The position numbers and the translations under genes are program-made. The notes below the pieces were generated by a model. The model was not told where the DNA came from. It searched no databases and saw nothing but the letters and a program-made list of their open reading frames with translations. DNA of 64,000 nt. Source: JADMIH01 sp035274425 (GTDB taxonomy: Bacteria; Chloroflexota; Chloroflexia; QHBQ01; JADMIH01). The DNA is taken from contig DATEOC010000076.1 in the NCBI GenBank assembly GCA_035274425.1, positions 1 to 64,000 of the forward strand, read 5' to 3'. This document shows positions 18,868-26,433 of this stretch, one piece after another. How positions within the stretch are numbered: the first letter of the stretch is position 1; every line of letters starts with the position of its first letter.

Positions 18868-19644
18868 CTAAAAGAACCTGAAGTCCTGGATTGCGCCTGC
18901 CGCCACGAAGCGCACGTAGAGGTCGGCTATCAGCACCGAGAAGAGGCTCACCCAGGCGTAGAGGCTGTGGCGAGCGTTCAGGAAGCTGACTTGCTTCCAG
19001 ATGCCATAGCGCGTGCGGCTTGCGAGGGTGCAGGAATAGCAGTTCACTTTACCCCCAATCAGGTGGCGGAAGGAGTGGCAGGAGAAGGTGTACATCGCCA
19101 ACGGAATAATATTGACCACGAAGATGACCGAGCCGAGGCCAACGTGGAAGCCATCGTCCCAGAAGAAGGACCTAACAGTGTCATACGCGAGGATCAAGAA
19201 GATGACTACCGCCGCGTAAAAGGCATAGCGGTGAATATTTTGCAGTATGAGAGGAAAGCGACGCTCGCCAGTATAATTCTTGCGCTTGGCAGGTTCGGCA
19301 ATGGCGCAGGCGGGCGGGTCCCAGAAGAAGGCTCGGTAATAAGCCAGCCGGTAATAGTAGCAGGTCAGCCGGAAGGAGAGTGGGAAGATGAGGATGTAGA
19401 TAGCGGGGGAGACGTTCCAACCAAAGAGGTTCAAGTGGATAGGGAGATGGGGCGAATAGAAGGGCGCGAGGTACGGCCCGAACTCGAAATACTGGTTCTC
19501 AAAGGCGCGGAACATGCCGTAAAGCGCGAAGAACCCAAGTACAATTACCGTCAGGAGCGGCTTTATCCACCACCTGTCGGTGCGGCTCGTGAGGGGGAGG
19601 GGGACGCGTCCTGCTTCCTTGCTTTGCGCGGTACGTACAGCCAT
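18868..19644 (-). CDS. Succinate dehydrogenase membrane anchor (cytochrome-b-like, Sdh1 type)
   Basis: 258 residues, about five to six membrane segments. Size and motifs (YYYRLAYYRAFFWDPPAC, LQNIHRYAFYAAV, YTFSCHSFRHLIGGK) resemble the single large anchor of actinobacterial Sdh1 complexes more than the short SdhC/SdhD pair. His residues in NIHRYAFY and SCHSFRH are haem-ligand candidates. It is first of the sdh genes on the minus strand. Confidence 0.75.
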   Translation of the reverse strand: MAVRTAQSKEAGRVPLPLTSRTDRWWIKPLLTVIVLGFFALYGMFRAFENQYFEFGPYLAPFYSPHLPIHLNLFGWNVSPAIYILIFPLSFRLTCYYYRLAYYRAFFWDPPACAIAEPAKRKNYTGERRFPLILQNIHRYAFYAAVVIFLILAYDTVRSFFWDDGFHVGLGSVIFVVNIIPLAMYTFSCHSFRHLIGGKVNCYSCTLASRTRYGIWKQVSFLNARHSLYAWVSLFSVLIADLYVRFVAAGAIQDFRFF

Positions 19645-19696
19645 ATCAGCTTTGCTCCTCTCTGCGGATTAGCCTACGATTTCTTCGGATTCTGTA

Positions 19697-19939
19697 TCAC
19701 GCCTGCCTTCGACGTTTGAAAGTAGCTTCATAACTCAAAGCAGCGCTAGTGGTTTGGTTGGGGTACGGACCATGGTTATCGTATCTGCCAATGACCACGC
19801 CCACAAGCTCCCAGCCTAACGAACCATAATGATTCAGAAAGGCTTGAAAGCTTATTGATACAACTTTGCCGTCAATTGAGGCTACGTAATTCTTGCCATC
19901 CCAGTATTGGCTTTCGTGCAGGTACTCCCATATTTCCAT
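19697..19939 (-). CDS. Small DUF4177-like protein
   Basis: 80 residues: MEIWEYL..., LNHYGSLGWELVGVVIGRYD, ending FKRRRQA. The WEY ... GWELV ... FKR pattern is that of DUF4177 proteins, whose function is unknown. Start ATG 19939 follows GGGGGTGG; a GTG at 19948 is also possible. Confidence 0.6.
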   Translation of the reverse strand: MEIWEYLHESQYWDGKNYVASIDGKVVSISFQAFLNHYGSLGWELVGVVIGRYDNHGPYPNQTTSAALSYEATFKRRRQA

Positions 19940-20006
19940 TCTTACCACCCCCGCATTCTAAGGCGCCAGGCGCTTTCTGTCTCATTCGAGCCTCAGTTCC
20001 ATCATA

Positions 20007-20477
20007 TTAGAAATCGCGGTCCAGGTCGAGGTCGTAGGTGGACTGGGACTCTCTGGCCTCAACGACGCGTATCGAGTGCACCAGGCTTGGGACGATGGCG
20101 ATGCAATCTATCTGCACGAGCATACCACGCGGGAGGCCACCCTGCACGGTCGAGCGGGCAGGCTCGGCATCGCCGAAATAGTGCTCATAGATGTCGTTCA
20201 TATCGGGGAAGTCGTGGAAGTTCGATAGGAATACGGTGGTCTTCACGACATGCCGGAGGCTGGAACCCGCCGCTTCCAGGACCGCTCCCAGGTTCTCCAT
20301 CACGCGCCTGGTCTGCTCCTTGATGTCCCCTTCGACAAGCTGGTTAGTCTCAGGGTCAATAGCGACCTGCCCCGTGCAGAATACCATGCCGTTTGCCACT
20401 ACTGCTTGAGAATAAGGCCCGATAGCAGCGGGAGCGCCGGCAGTCTGGACGCGGGTCTGCTTCACTTCTGTCGACAT
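20007..20477 (-). CDS. RidA family (YjgF/YER057c/UK114) deaminase
   Basis: 156 residues. RidA proteins hydrolyse reactive enamines/imines. Conserved IGPYSQAVVANGMVFCTGQ, the substrate-binding Arg in EPARSTVQGGLPRGMLVQID and the terminal E/D region are present. About 28 extra residues at the C-terminus (VEARESQSTYDLDLDRDF) are unusual. GGAGG lies 9 nt upstream of the ATG. Confidence 0.9.
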   Translation of the reverse strand: MSTEVKQTRVQTAGAPAAIGPYSQAVVANGMVFCTGQVAIDPETNQLVEGDIKEQTRRVMENLGAVLEAAGSSLRHVVKTTVFLSNFHDFPDMNDIYEHYFGDAEPARSTVQGGLPRGMLVQIDCIAIVPSLVHSIRVVEARESQSTYDLDLDRDF

Positions 20478-20627
20478 GAGGGGTAACCTCCTTCCATGAA
20501 CAGTAGATGGCGGGTCTTGAGCCAGCGAAGGAGAGATGATTAGATCAGGCGTATGGTAGCAAATTTGCGCGTCAGGTGCAAGTGCCCCTTAGTCTCAATG
20601 GGCGCTGTGCCCACTCATACGTTTGGC

Positions 20628-20673
20628 AAACCAGACCCCACATAAGCCTCTCTTAAGATGTGGGGTCTGGTTT
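20628..20673 (+). repeat. Constant-loop hairpin, copy 2
   Basis: 16-bp perfect stem (AAACCAGACCCCACAT) around the 14-nt loop AAGCCTCTCTTAAG, followed by a T-rich run that would allow termination on the plus strand. No gene ends here on the plus strand. Confidence 0.8.
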
Positions 20674-20726
20674 TTGGTTTCCCTATGTGCAGAGAGACAG
20701 AGTAATAAAGGGCCAGGCGGACCAAA

Positions 20727-20765
20727 CCTAACCCGATATAGGGACTCCTTAAGCATCAGGTTAGG
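20727..20765 (+). repeat. Constant-loop hairpin, copy 3
   Basis: 11-bp stem CCTAACCCGAT / ATCAGGTTAGG with one mismatch; the loop contains GGGACTCCTTAAGC. Confidence 0.65.
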
Positions 20766-20789
20766 TGTAAAAGAACAATCCACTTCTGC

Positions 20790-20873
20790 CTGTCATTCTG
20801 AGCGAAGCGAAGAATCTAATACTCGATGCAAACGTCCAAGCTCGGAGATTCCTCACTTCGTTCGGAATGACAG
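20790..20873. repeat. MITE-like palindromic repeat, copy 1
   Basis: Ends CTGTCATTCTGAGCGAAGCG... and ...TTCGTTCGGAATGACAG are inverted repeats. Other copies lie at 24769, 42883-43083 and 56222, with half copies at 42883 and 47779. No ORF inside. The stretch 20478-20991 holds only this and the constant-loop hairpins. Confidence 0.85.
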
Positions 20874-20903
20874 GGAAAAGGGTGCTTCTTTTGCTGGATG
20901 AAT

Positions 20904-20943
20904 CTTATCTTGAAATAGACTTCTCTTAACGTGTCAAGATTAG
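20904..20943 (+). repeat. Constant-loop hairpin, copy 4
   Basis: 10-bp stem CTTATCTTGA / TCAAGATTAG (one mismatch); the loop contains AGACTTCTCTTAA. It sits about 30 bp after the MITE-like repeat, the same arrangement as at 56222-56437. Confidence 0.7.
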
Positions 20944-20991
20944 TTCGTGGCCCTCTCTACAATCCTCGCCACTAGTCTGAACGCTTACTCG

Positions 20992-21204
20992 TTATACACC
21001 GACATCGTATAACTGCTCGAACTGGAGGTCCAGGTCGTTGGTTGCCTGCCACATGGCGGAGAGGGCGCGGCGGACGTTGCGGGCCGCGCAAGGTGGCAAA
21101 TCGTCCTGCGCTGCCAGCTTTTTGAGGGCATTATACACGTCCAGAAGCTCACGCTCTTGTGCGGTGAGGGGATTGCCCAGGATGTCAGTGTTGGTTTGGG
21201 TCAT
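20992..21204 (-). CDS. Small hypothetical helical protein
   Basis: 70 residues, not recognised. Predominantly helical (AQERELLDVYNALKKLAA, CAARNVRRALSAMWQATNDLDLQFEQLYD), acidic N-terminus, no signal or membrane segment. AAAGGAG lies 8 nt upstream of the ATG, which supports translation. Its stop is close to the repeat cluster, and it lies 27 bp after the MBL-fold gene on the same strand, probably co-transcribed. Confidence 0.6.
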   Translation of the reverse strand: MTQTNTDILGNPLTAQERELLDVYNALKKLAAQDDLPPCAARNVRRALSAMWQATNDLDLQFEQLYDVGV

Positions 21205-21231
21205 AATTGTTTCTCCTTTGAATCAACTTGC

Positions 21232-22056
21232 TCAGGCGAAATCATAGCCGCCATTTATAGCTCGGATATATCGCTCGGCGGAACGTCTGACTGAGGACTT
21301 GCCATCAGCCATAATTACGCGCTCAGGCCAGCTGCTGTAGATGCGGTCGAATGTGAAAGGCTCAACAGCGTCAACTATATGCTGCACGGCTCGCGCCGAG
21401 AGAGGTACGTAATTGGGAACGCTACGCATGAAGCTCACGTAGCGGCGGTCCGAGACCACATAGAGAGTGTCGCCCGTGAAGAGGGCACCCTTGCCCTCTG
21501 CTCCGGCAGCCCAGTGCAGAACGGTCGAGCCTTTGAAGTGGCCGCCACAACGCACCAAGGTCAACCCCTCACCCAGCGAGCAGGTCTCGCCATCCCAGTG
21601 GACGATGGCCGGGTCGGGGCGCATCACCCATTTGCGGTCGTCCGAGTGGAGGTAGATGGGCACGCCGCCAAACGCCCGGCTCCACTCTACCATCGAGGCG
21701 TACATATGCGGGTGGGAGATGGCAATTGCGGAGATACCGCCCAATTCCCTTATCGCCTCGACGGTCTTATCATCTATGAGGCTGGTAGCCTCCCACAGCA
21801 CATTACCGGAAGGGGCCTGGATGAGGCGGGCGCACTGGCCGATGGCGAAAGGAGGTGCCGTCTGGACGTAGGTGAGGCCGGGCCCCTCGCTCTTGACGTT
21901 GTTGTGTCGCTCGGCGCGCAGCTCATCAAGGGTAGTCCACTGCTGCCCATCTAGACCTATGTACTGCCGTTCATCCTCGCAGATGAGGCAGTGCTCGGGT
22001 GGGTCTGTCGTCTCGGCGTACTGGACGCCACAGGTCTTGCAGATGTAGTTGGTCAT
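21232..22056 (-). CDS. MBL-fold protein with N-terminal rubredoxin-like zinc knuckle
   Basis: 274 residues. Residues 1-30 hold CKTCG ... CLICE, a zinc/iron knuckle. The rest has the metallo-beta-lactamase fold: ISHPHMYASM at the HxHxDH position, CGGHFKGSTVLH, ALFTGDTLYVV. The first motif keeps two His (HPH) but lacks the Asp-His that follow, so metal binding may be altered. Starts inside the preceding GNAT gene with an ATGA overlap, so the two are coupled. Confidence 0.75.
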   Translation of the reverse strand: MTNYICKTCGVQYAETTDPPEHCLICEDERQYIGLDGQQWTTLDELRAERHNNVKSEGPGLTYVQTAPPFAIGQCARLIQAPSGNVLWEATSLIDDKTVEAIRELGGISAIAISHPHMYASMVEWSRAFGGVPIYLHSDDRKWVMRPDPAIVHWDGETCSLGEGLTLVRCGGHFKGSTVLHWAAGAEGKGALFTGDTLYVVSDRRYVSFMRSVPNYVPLSARAVQHIVDAVEPFTFDRIYSSWPERVIMADGKSSVRRSAERYIRAINGGYDFA

Positions 22057-22886
22057 AGACTTGCGCTCCTATCTATCAGGTGCTTCTCTTCAACGGTACA
22101 TTCTTCATAGATCGCTATTCGCTCGAAGCCCAGTCTTTCGTAGGATGCTACCGCACCGGTATTTTCTGCCTTGACGTTCAGCCCAATGTGATCTACCGAG
22201 CGGGCTAGTTCCTTGCATAGTTTTGCGACGGCTGATGTAGCGATACCTTGTCCTCGAAATTGCGGATGAGTTGTGACGTTTCCGAGGGCCGCTACTTTAT
22301 ATCGCTCTGAGTAGACGTGTATGCCCGCCACTCCAACCAGTCCGCCGTGTTGCCGGACACCGTAGTATTGGCCTGTCTCCAACATACGCGGGTCGAACCA
22401 GTTGCCTGGATAACTCACGCGATATAGCTCTTCAATCTGCGGCAGGTCGCTCGCGGAGAGACTGCTGACATTACTGGTGTTTATAGAGCCAATACGGGAT
22501 ATGTCCGTGAGCGCCATCTTGTAAAAGGTGCCATGGCAATGAACGTCGAACTCCTCTTCAAGCACGCGCCTCAGGCCCTCGGTCAGGTGGGTGTAGAACC
22601 TCCTGGGTAGCAGGGGCAGGATGGAGCGGAGGAGGTTGCGCATCTCGTCTAAAGGCGGCTCCGTGAAGACAAGCAACGTTGGCATAGTGAGAGCTGTGTA
22701 CATGAGGATTACCTGCTTGATTTCCCCTCCTTCTTTGAGGGCATACCAGACGGTGTGTTCCCAGAAGAAATCGTACAGGTCGCCGATGCTGTATATGTGC
22801 AAGTAGGTGTTACGGCGCAGGAAGCGCTCTATTGCCTCTTTATCATGCAACGAAACGACTTTCATGGGCAGCGACTCAGCTATCAT
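22053..22886 (-). CDS. GNAT-family N-acetyltransferase (FR47-like)
   Basis: 277 residues. The C-terminal GNAT core has LGNVTTHPQFRGQGIATSAV (acetyl-CoA loop, about 207-226) and LNVKAENTGAVASYERLGF. The N-terminal half is a divergent GNAT-like lobe starting KVVSLHDKEAIERFLRR. Substrate unknown. ATGA overlap with the MBL-fold gene and 7 nt after the cupin stop: a three-gene unit cupin-GNAT-MBL. Confidence 0.75.
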   Translation of the reverse strand: MIAESLPMKVVSLHDKEAIERFLRRNTYLHIYSIGDLYDFFWEHTVWYALKEGGEIKQVILMYTALTMPTLLVFTEPPLDEMRNLLRSILPLLPRRFYTHLTEGLRRVLEEEFDVHCHGTFYKMALTDISRIGSINTSNVSSLSASDLPQIEELYRVSYPGNWFDPRMLETGQYYGVRQHGGLVGVAGIHVYSERYKVAALGNVTTHPQFRGQGIATSAVAKLCKELARSVDHIGLNVKAENTGAVASYERLGFERIAIYEECTVEEKHLIDRSASL

Positions 22887-22893
22887 GGTTCTG

Positions 22894-23253
22894 CTAGATG
22901 CGCCCTAAGTCGGCGACGGTACGCTCGTTCACCACGTTACCTGTGTTCAGCGTGGACTTGGGTTCGAGCAGGAGCACATGCGCCTCCTCTTCGGCAACAG
23001 GCTTGTGCTCGACACCCTTAGGGATGATGGTGAACTCCCCCTCTTCCAACCAGATGTCGCGGTCGCGCAGTTGGATCAAGAGCCGCCCCTGCACCACCAG
23101 GAACATCTCGTCCTCTGCCTCATGGTGGTGCCAGACGAACTCCCCTTTGACCTTCACCAGCTTGACGTGGAAGTCATTTAGCTCACCCACGACCTTCGGA
23201 CTCCAGTAGTCGGTGAAGCGGTTGAACCTCTCACTCAGGTTTACTATCTCCAT
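22894..23253 (-). CDS. Cupin-domain protein
   Basis: 119 residues. Single cupin barrel: WHHHEAEDEMFLVVQGRL (metal-binding H-x-H...E) and FTIIPKGVEHKPVAEEEAHVLLLE (second motif, His). Typical of small metal-dependent cupins with sugar-isomerase- or dioxygenase-like activities. Forms a unit with the two genes downstream. Confidence 0.85.
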   Translation of the reverse strand: MEIVNLSERFNRFTDYWSPKVVGELNDFHVKLVKVKGEFVWHHHEAEDEMFLVVQGRLLIQLRDRDIWLEEGEFTIIPKGVEHKPVAEEEAHVLLLEPKSTLNTGNVVNERTVADLGRI

Positions 23254-23277
23254 CTCATGCTCCTCTGGTAGCGCCGC

Positions 23278-23305
23278 TATCGTCTATCGTCTGTCGTCCG
23301 TCGTC
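23278..23305. repeat. Heptanucleotide tract (CGTCTAT/CGTCGTC) at the 3' end of the CoA ligase gene
   Basis: Four units of TATCGTC/TGTCGTC/CGTCGTC abutting the stop codon of the gene at 23304. Confidence 0.8.
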
Positions 23306-24677
23306 AATACTGCGCCACCGGGCGGGCGTCCACGAGCCGCTTCGCCTTTAGCTCGAAGCGGGGGAGGGAGCCGTACTCCATGCGCTCGATGTTGAAGCGC
23401 AGGCCCTCGTGCGCCTGGGCGAGGTCTTTGGAGAGGTGTAGGTGCAGGTCAAGCCAGTCGTCCTCGAAGTCAGGCTTGACTTCCACCTTGACGGTGATCT
23501 CGTCCTGGAGATCGTCCTTGCGCCAGATGTAAATTTGGAACTCGTCAATAGCCGGGTACTCGCGCACGATGGACTCGACGGCGCGGGGGTAGACGTTCGT
23601 GCCCCTGATTAGCTTCATATCGTCGGTGCGACCCCTGATGCCGCCGTCGTAGATGTCCCAGGTGCGCCCGCAGTCGCAGGTGGCGGCAGGGACCTTCATA
23701 ACCAGGTCCTTGCTGCGGTAACGTATCGCCGGGATGAAGCCACGCCCGAAGGACGTGACGACACGCTCGCCCAACTCACCGTAGCCCATAGGTTTGCCCG
23801 TGTCGGGGTTGATAACCTCTTCGATGTAATGGTCCTCAATAATGTGCGTCCCGTTCGGCTGGTGGGAGCACTCAAATATCATTATCGTGCCGACCTCGGT
23901 CATGCCTGCGGTATCGCCACAATTTGCGCCCCATGCCTCTTCCAACTGGCGCTTGACGGCAGGGATGGAACCGGCAGGCTCACCAGAGACGATTAGCTTA
24001 TTCACCTTGCTGTCGCGTGCCAGGTCAATCCCCATCTCGCGCGCTTTGTTCCACATGTTGAGCGCGTAGGTGGGAGTAGAGGCGACGGTCGTGACTCCCA
24101 TCTCCACGATCTGCTTGACACGGTTTTCGGTAGTCTGCGCTCCCCCTGGGATGACGAGCACACCCATCTTCTCGCAGGCGTAATGCAGACCCCAGAAACC
24201 GATGAAGGAGCCATATCCGAAGGCGACGTACATGGTATCTTCGGGTCGGACGCCGAAGGCCCACAGGCCATAGCACCACATCTCGGCTATCCAATCCCAG
24301 TCCTTGGTGCTATCGAGCACGCGGATGGGGGTGCGTCCGGTAGTGCCGGAGGTGAGGTGGTAGCGTATAGCGTTCTGGGGGTCGGTGGAGAGGAGATCGC
24401 CGAACATAGGGGTGTCCGCGATGGACTGCATCCAGTCTTCACGGGTCATAAAGGGGATGCGGCGGATGTCGTCAAGGGTCTTTAGCTGGTCGGGGTGGAA
24501 GCCAGCCACATCGAAACGGCTCCTGTGGAAAGGGGTGTTGGCGTATGCCCACTCGCACAGGCGGCGCAGCTTGACCAGTTGCAACTGCTCTAGCTGGTCG
24601 CGGGGCATGGTTTCGTTCTTGGGATTCCAGTATTCCGATTTTGGATTTTGGATTTTGGATTTTGGATTGTCTGCCAT
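23304..24677 (-). CDS. Phenylacetate-CoA ligase-like (PaaK family) aryl-CoA ligase
   Basis: 457 residues. It adenylates a carboxylic acid and forms the CoA thioester. AMP-binding signature YHLTSGTTGRTPIRV (about 105-120), DCGRTW zinc/loop motif, RGRTDDMKLIRGTNVYPRAVE. The family normally starts near YWNPKNETMPRDQLEQLQ; here 14 extra residues (NPKSKIQNPKSE) are encoded by a TTTTGGA tract at 24637-24668. AAAGGAG lies 11 nt before the ATG. The neighbours suggest 2-aminobenzoate or a similar aromatic acid as substrate; this is inference. Confidence 0.85.
   Translation of the reverse strand: MADNPKSKIQNPKSEYWNPKNETMPRDQLEQLQLVKLRRLCEWAYANTPFHRSRFDVAGFHPDQLKTLDDIRRIPFMTREDWMQSIADTPMFGDLLSTDPQNAIRYHLTSGTTGRTPIRVLDSTKDWDWIAEMWCYGLWAFGVRPEDTMYVAFGYGSFIGFWGLHYACEKMGVLVIPGGAQTTENRVKQIVEMGVTTVASTPTYALNMWNKAREMGIDLARDSKVNKLIVSGEPAGSIPAVKRQLEEAWGANCGDTAGMTEVGTIMIFECSHQPNGTHIIEDHYIEEVINPDTGKPMGYGELGERVVTSFGRGFIPAIRYRSKDLVMKVPAATCDCGRTWDIYDGGIRGRTDDMKLIRGTNVYPRAVESIVREYPAIDEFQIYIWRKDDLQDEITVKVEVKPDFEDDWLDLHLHLSKDLAQAHEGLRFNIERMEYGSLPRFELKAKRLVDARPVAQY
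24637..24668. repeat. TTTTGGA tract encoding the N-terminus of the CoA ligase
   Basis: Four and a half TTTTGGA units; on the coding strand NPKSKIQNPKS. Confidence 0.9.
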
Positions 24678-24768
24678 GACCTTGTTTACTCCTTTGTAAT
24701 CTCTAAAGACCTGTTTAGCAACTATGGCAAAGGCTGAGGAGCCTGGCGTAACGAACCATCCTTATCCT

Positions 24769-24850
24769 TGTCATTCCGAACGAAGTGAGGAATCTCCGTG
24801 CTTGATCGTATGGACAGATTTCTAGATGCCTCACTTCGTTCGGAATGACA
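24769..24850. repeat. MITE-like palindromic repeat, copy 2
   Basis: TGTCATTCCGAACGAAGTGA ... TCACTTCGTTCGGAATGACA ends. A flanking segment CAACTATGGCAAAGGCTGAG at 24719 recurs in inverted form near 56330, so the element is composite. Confidence 0.85.
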
Positions 24851-24887
24851 CTCTTTTTGCATTTGTTGGTACACACCCATTAGGGTC

Positions 24888-25700
24888 TCAAGGGATACAT
24901 TCTTGCGCTAATAACGTGTCGATTGAAGAGTTGACCGGAACCTCCATGAGCTTGGCGGAGGAGATGTGCCATAGCTCGTCGTTTGGGTCCTCGGAGATGC
25001 CTATGTTAACGCGGTGCATTATGTAACAGCCTGAGAAGAGGTGCTTGCTGCCATCTTTATGCGTGGCCGTGAGGGCGACTTGTATGGCAGCGTAGATATT
25101 CCCTGCGCCTGCACCCTCCTCAAAGTTTGGGTTCAGGGCAAGTGCTACCGAAGTGGTATCTGCGTAGCCTGTGGCGAACTGCGGATATGGCTGGACTTCA
25201 GCGCCCTTGTCGAAGTAGCCATAGGCGCGCTCGTATTCTTTGCGATTGATGGCATTATAATATGATTTTAAGGTGCCATCAGCTTCTATGAGGTTTTCGT
25301 AGTAAGGCGTCTCGTTCGCACTTTCCGGGAAGCCTAAGACATACTTCGAGTTTCCCAGGTAGGTGCCAAGCTGGGAGAGGAGCACGTCAAAGGGAGGCTT
25401 GTTCTCCGGGTGAAGCTCGAATACCGCCCGCTCGAAATATTGGACTGTGTAAGGCTTGCCGTTGAGGTCGCTCGTTTCGGTGAACTCCTCGCTGAGAGGA
25501 TAGCCTTGCTGGGCGAGGCCTCCGTGCTGCTGCCAGTACGTGAGGAACTTACCGCAAACTTTGTGCCCGGTCTGCGGGAAGTTCTGGCAGCCGCTCTGAG
25601 CCTCGGCCAACCTGCCAAGCGTGCCCCAGGCGGTTACGCTCAATATACCCATGATTACGCCAATACCCATAATTACGAATGATCGAAGATAGCTTTTCAT
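24888..25700 (-). CDS. Secreted protein with one FxxTG/QYFERAVFE module
   Basis: 270 residues. Signal peptide or N-terminal anchor (SFVIMGIGVIMGILSVTAWG). Residues 40-95 form one module: FPQTGHKVCGKFLTYW, GGLAQQGYPLSEEF, YTVQYFERAVFELHPEN, DVLLSQLG. The same module occurs twice each in the proteins at 40654 and 43221. The remaining 170 residues (EYERAYGYFDKGA, EVQPYPQFATGY, CYIMHRVNIG) are an unidentified domain of NTF2-like size. ATG 25700 is used in preference to the TTG at 25706. Confidence 0.7.
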   Translation of the reverse strand: MKSYLRSFVIMGIGVIMGILSVTAWGTLGRLAEAQSGCQNFPQTGHKVCGKFLTYWQQHGGLAQQGYPLSEEFTETSDLNGKPYTVQYFERAVFELHPENKPPFDVLLSQLGTYLGNSKYVLGFPESANETPYYENLIEADGTLKSYYNAINRKEYERAYGYFDKGAEVQPYPQFATGYADTTSVALALNPNFEEGAGAGNIYAAIQVALTATHKDGSKHLFSGCYIMHRVNIGISEDPNDELWHISSAKLMEVPVNSSIDTLLAQECIP

Positions 25701-25721
25701 TACCAATACCTGCTCTTTCTG

Positions 25722-26417
25722 TTAGGGGGATAACTGCCAGAATGACCCTGTCATGCCTATCTCCTCGAATAGCGCCGTTGCCTCTTGCATTGTCTTCCTA
25801 CGCCATTTGGGGTCGCGCCGGTCTTCGCCGTGCCAGGCTTGTGCCAGCTTCCACGTCTGCTCCAGGGTCAGCATCCCGCCGCGTGGTTGGTTCCACATCT
25901 CACACCACCTGTCTATATGCTCTTCAGACCTGAAGAGGAGCATCGTCTTTCACGTGAACTTGATGTTGTCCCACCACCTTGCGGCGGGCACCGAGAAGTG
26001 CACTATCCCCTCTCCGCCAGTCACGCGCACGGAGTTATCCTCTATCCGCACCTCCATGGCGTCATTACAATCGCCACAGCTTGTGGTAATGATGGCATCC
26101 TTGCGCACCATCGCGGCGATCCCTATCGCGTCCCAGATGCAGTTGCCCCACCACGCACTCTCCCCTATCTTTACCAGGAAGGGGGTAGGCACGGCGGAGA
26201 AAGGCATCGCCATCAATATCTCTTCATCGCCCTCTTGGAGCACAAGGGTATGCGCTTCTTTCATGCGCTTGAGAGCATCCCGCACTTCACCTATGGTGCG
26301 CCCCAGGACTTTCGCAAGCTGAGATGCGCCCGGCACAGCACCGCGCTCGATTAATTCATCATAGATGAGCCTGCGCACTTCAAAGTCTAATGCTGCGAAG
26401 TCAGGTGTTGCACTCAT
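25722..26417 (-). CDS. MerB-family organomercurial lyase-like selenoprotein (in-frame TGA read as Sec)
   Basis: 231 residues if TGA at 25952-25950 is read as selenocysteine (U156). MerB cleaves C-Hg bonds using Cys96, Asp99 and Cys159 (E. coli numbering). Here C93 and D96 (GNCIWDAIG) keep the Cys/Asp spacing, C114 sits where MerB has Cys117, and U156 is exactly 63 residues after C93, as Cys159 is after Cys96. Both sides of the TGA continue the same frame and domain (RWWDNIKFT-U-KTMLLFRSEEHIDRWC). The hairpin after the TGA is described separately. N-terminus is a winged-helix-like region. ATG 26417 has GAGGAGG 10 nt upstream and follows the SDR stop by 16 nt. Alternative: a nonsense mutation or an assembly error. 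Confidence 0.8.
25917..25952 (-). promoter_or_regulatory. Candidate bacterial SECIS element
   Basis: TGA (25952-25950), 18 nt, then loop AGGTCT (25931-25926). The loop is closed by CTCTTC/GAAGAG (6 bp, perfect) and, after a 3-nt bulge, ATG/CAT. The E. coli fdhF SECIS, from memory, has the same AGGUCU apical loop 17 nt after its UGA, with the GU contacted by SelB. The bulged U of fdhF is not reproduced. Confidence 0.75.
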
Positions 26418-26433
26418 ATGAATCGCGCCTCCT

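Noticed and set aside
25722..25943. A separate 73-residue protein starting at the ATG at 25943
   Set aside because: It has no SD and is the in-frame continuation of the MerB-like domain after the TGA; read as one gene with a Sec codon.
25722..26417. Decayed pseudogene by nonsense mutation
   Set aside because: No other frame damage; TGA sits exactly at the catalytic Cys with a SECIS-like hairpin at the right distance. Kept as the main alternative until selA/B/C/D are looked for.
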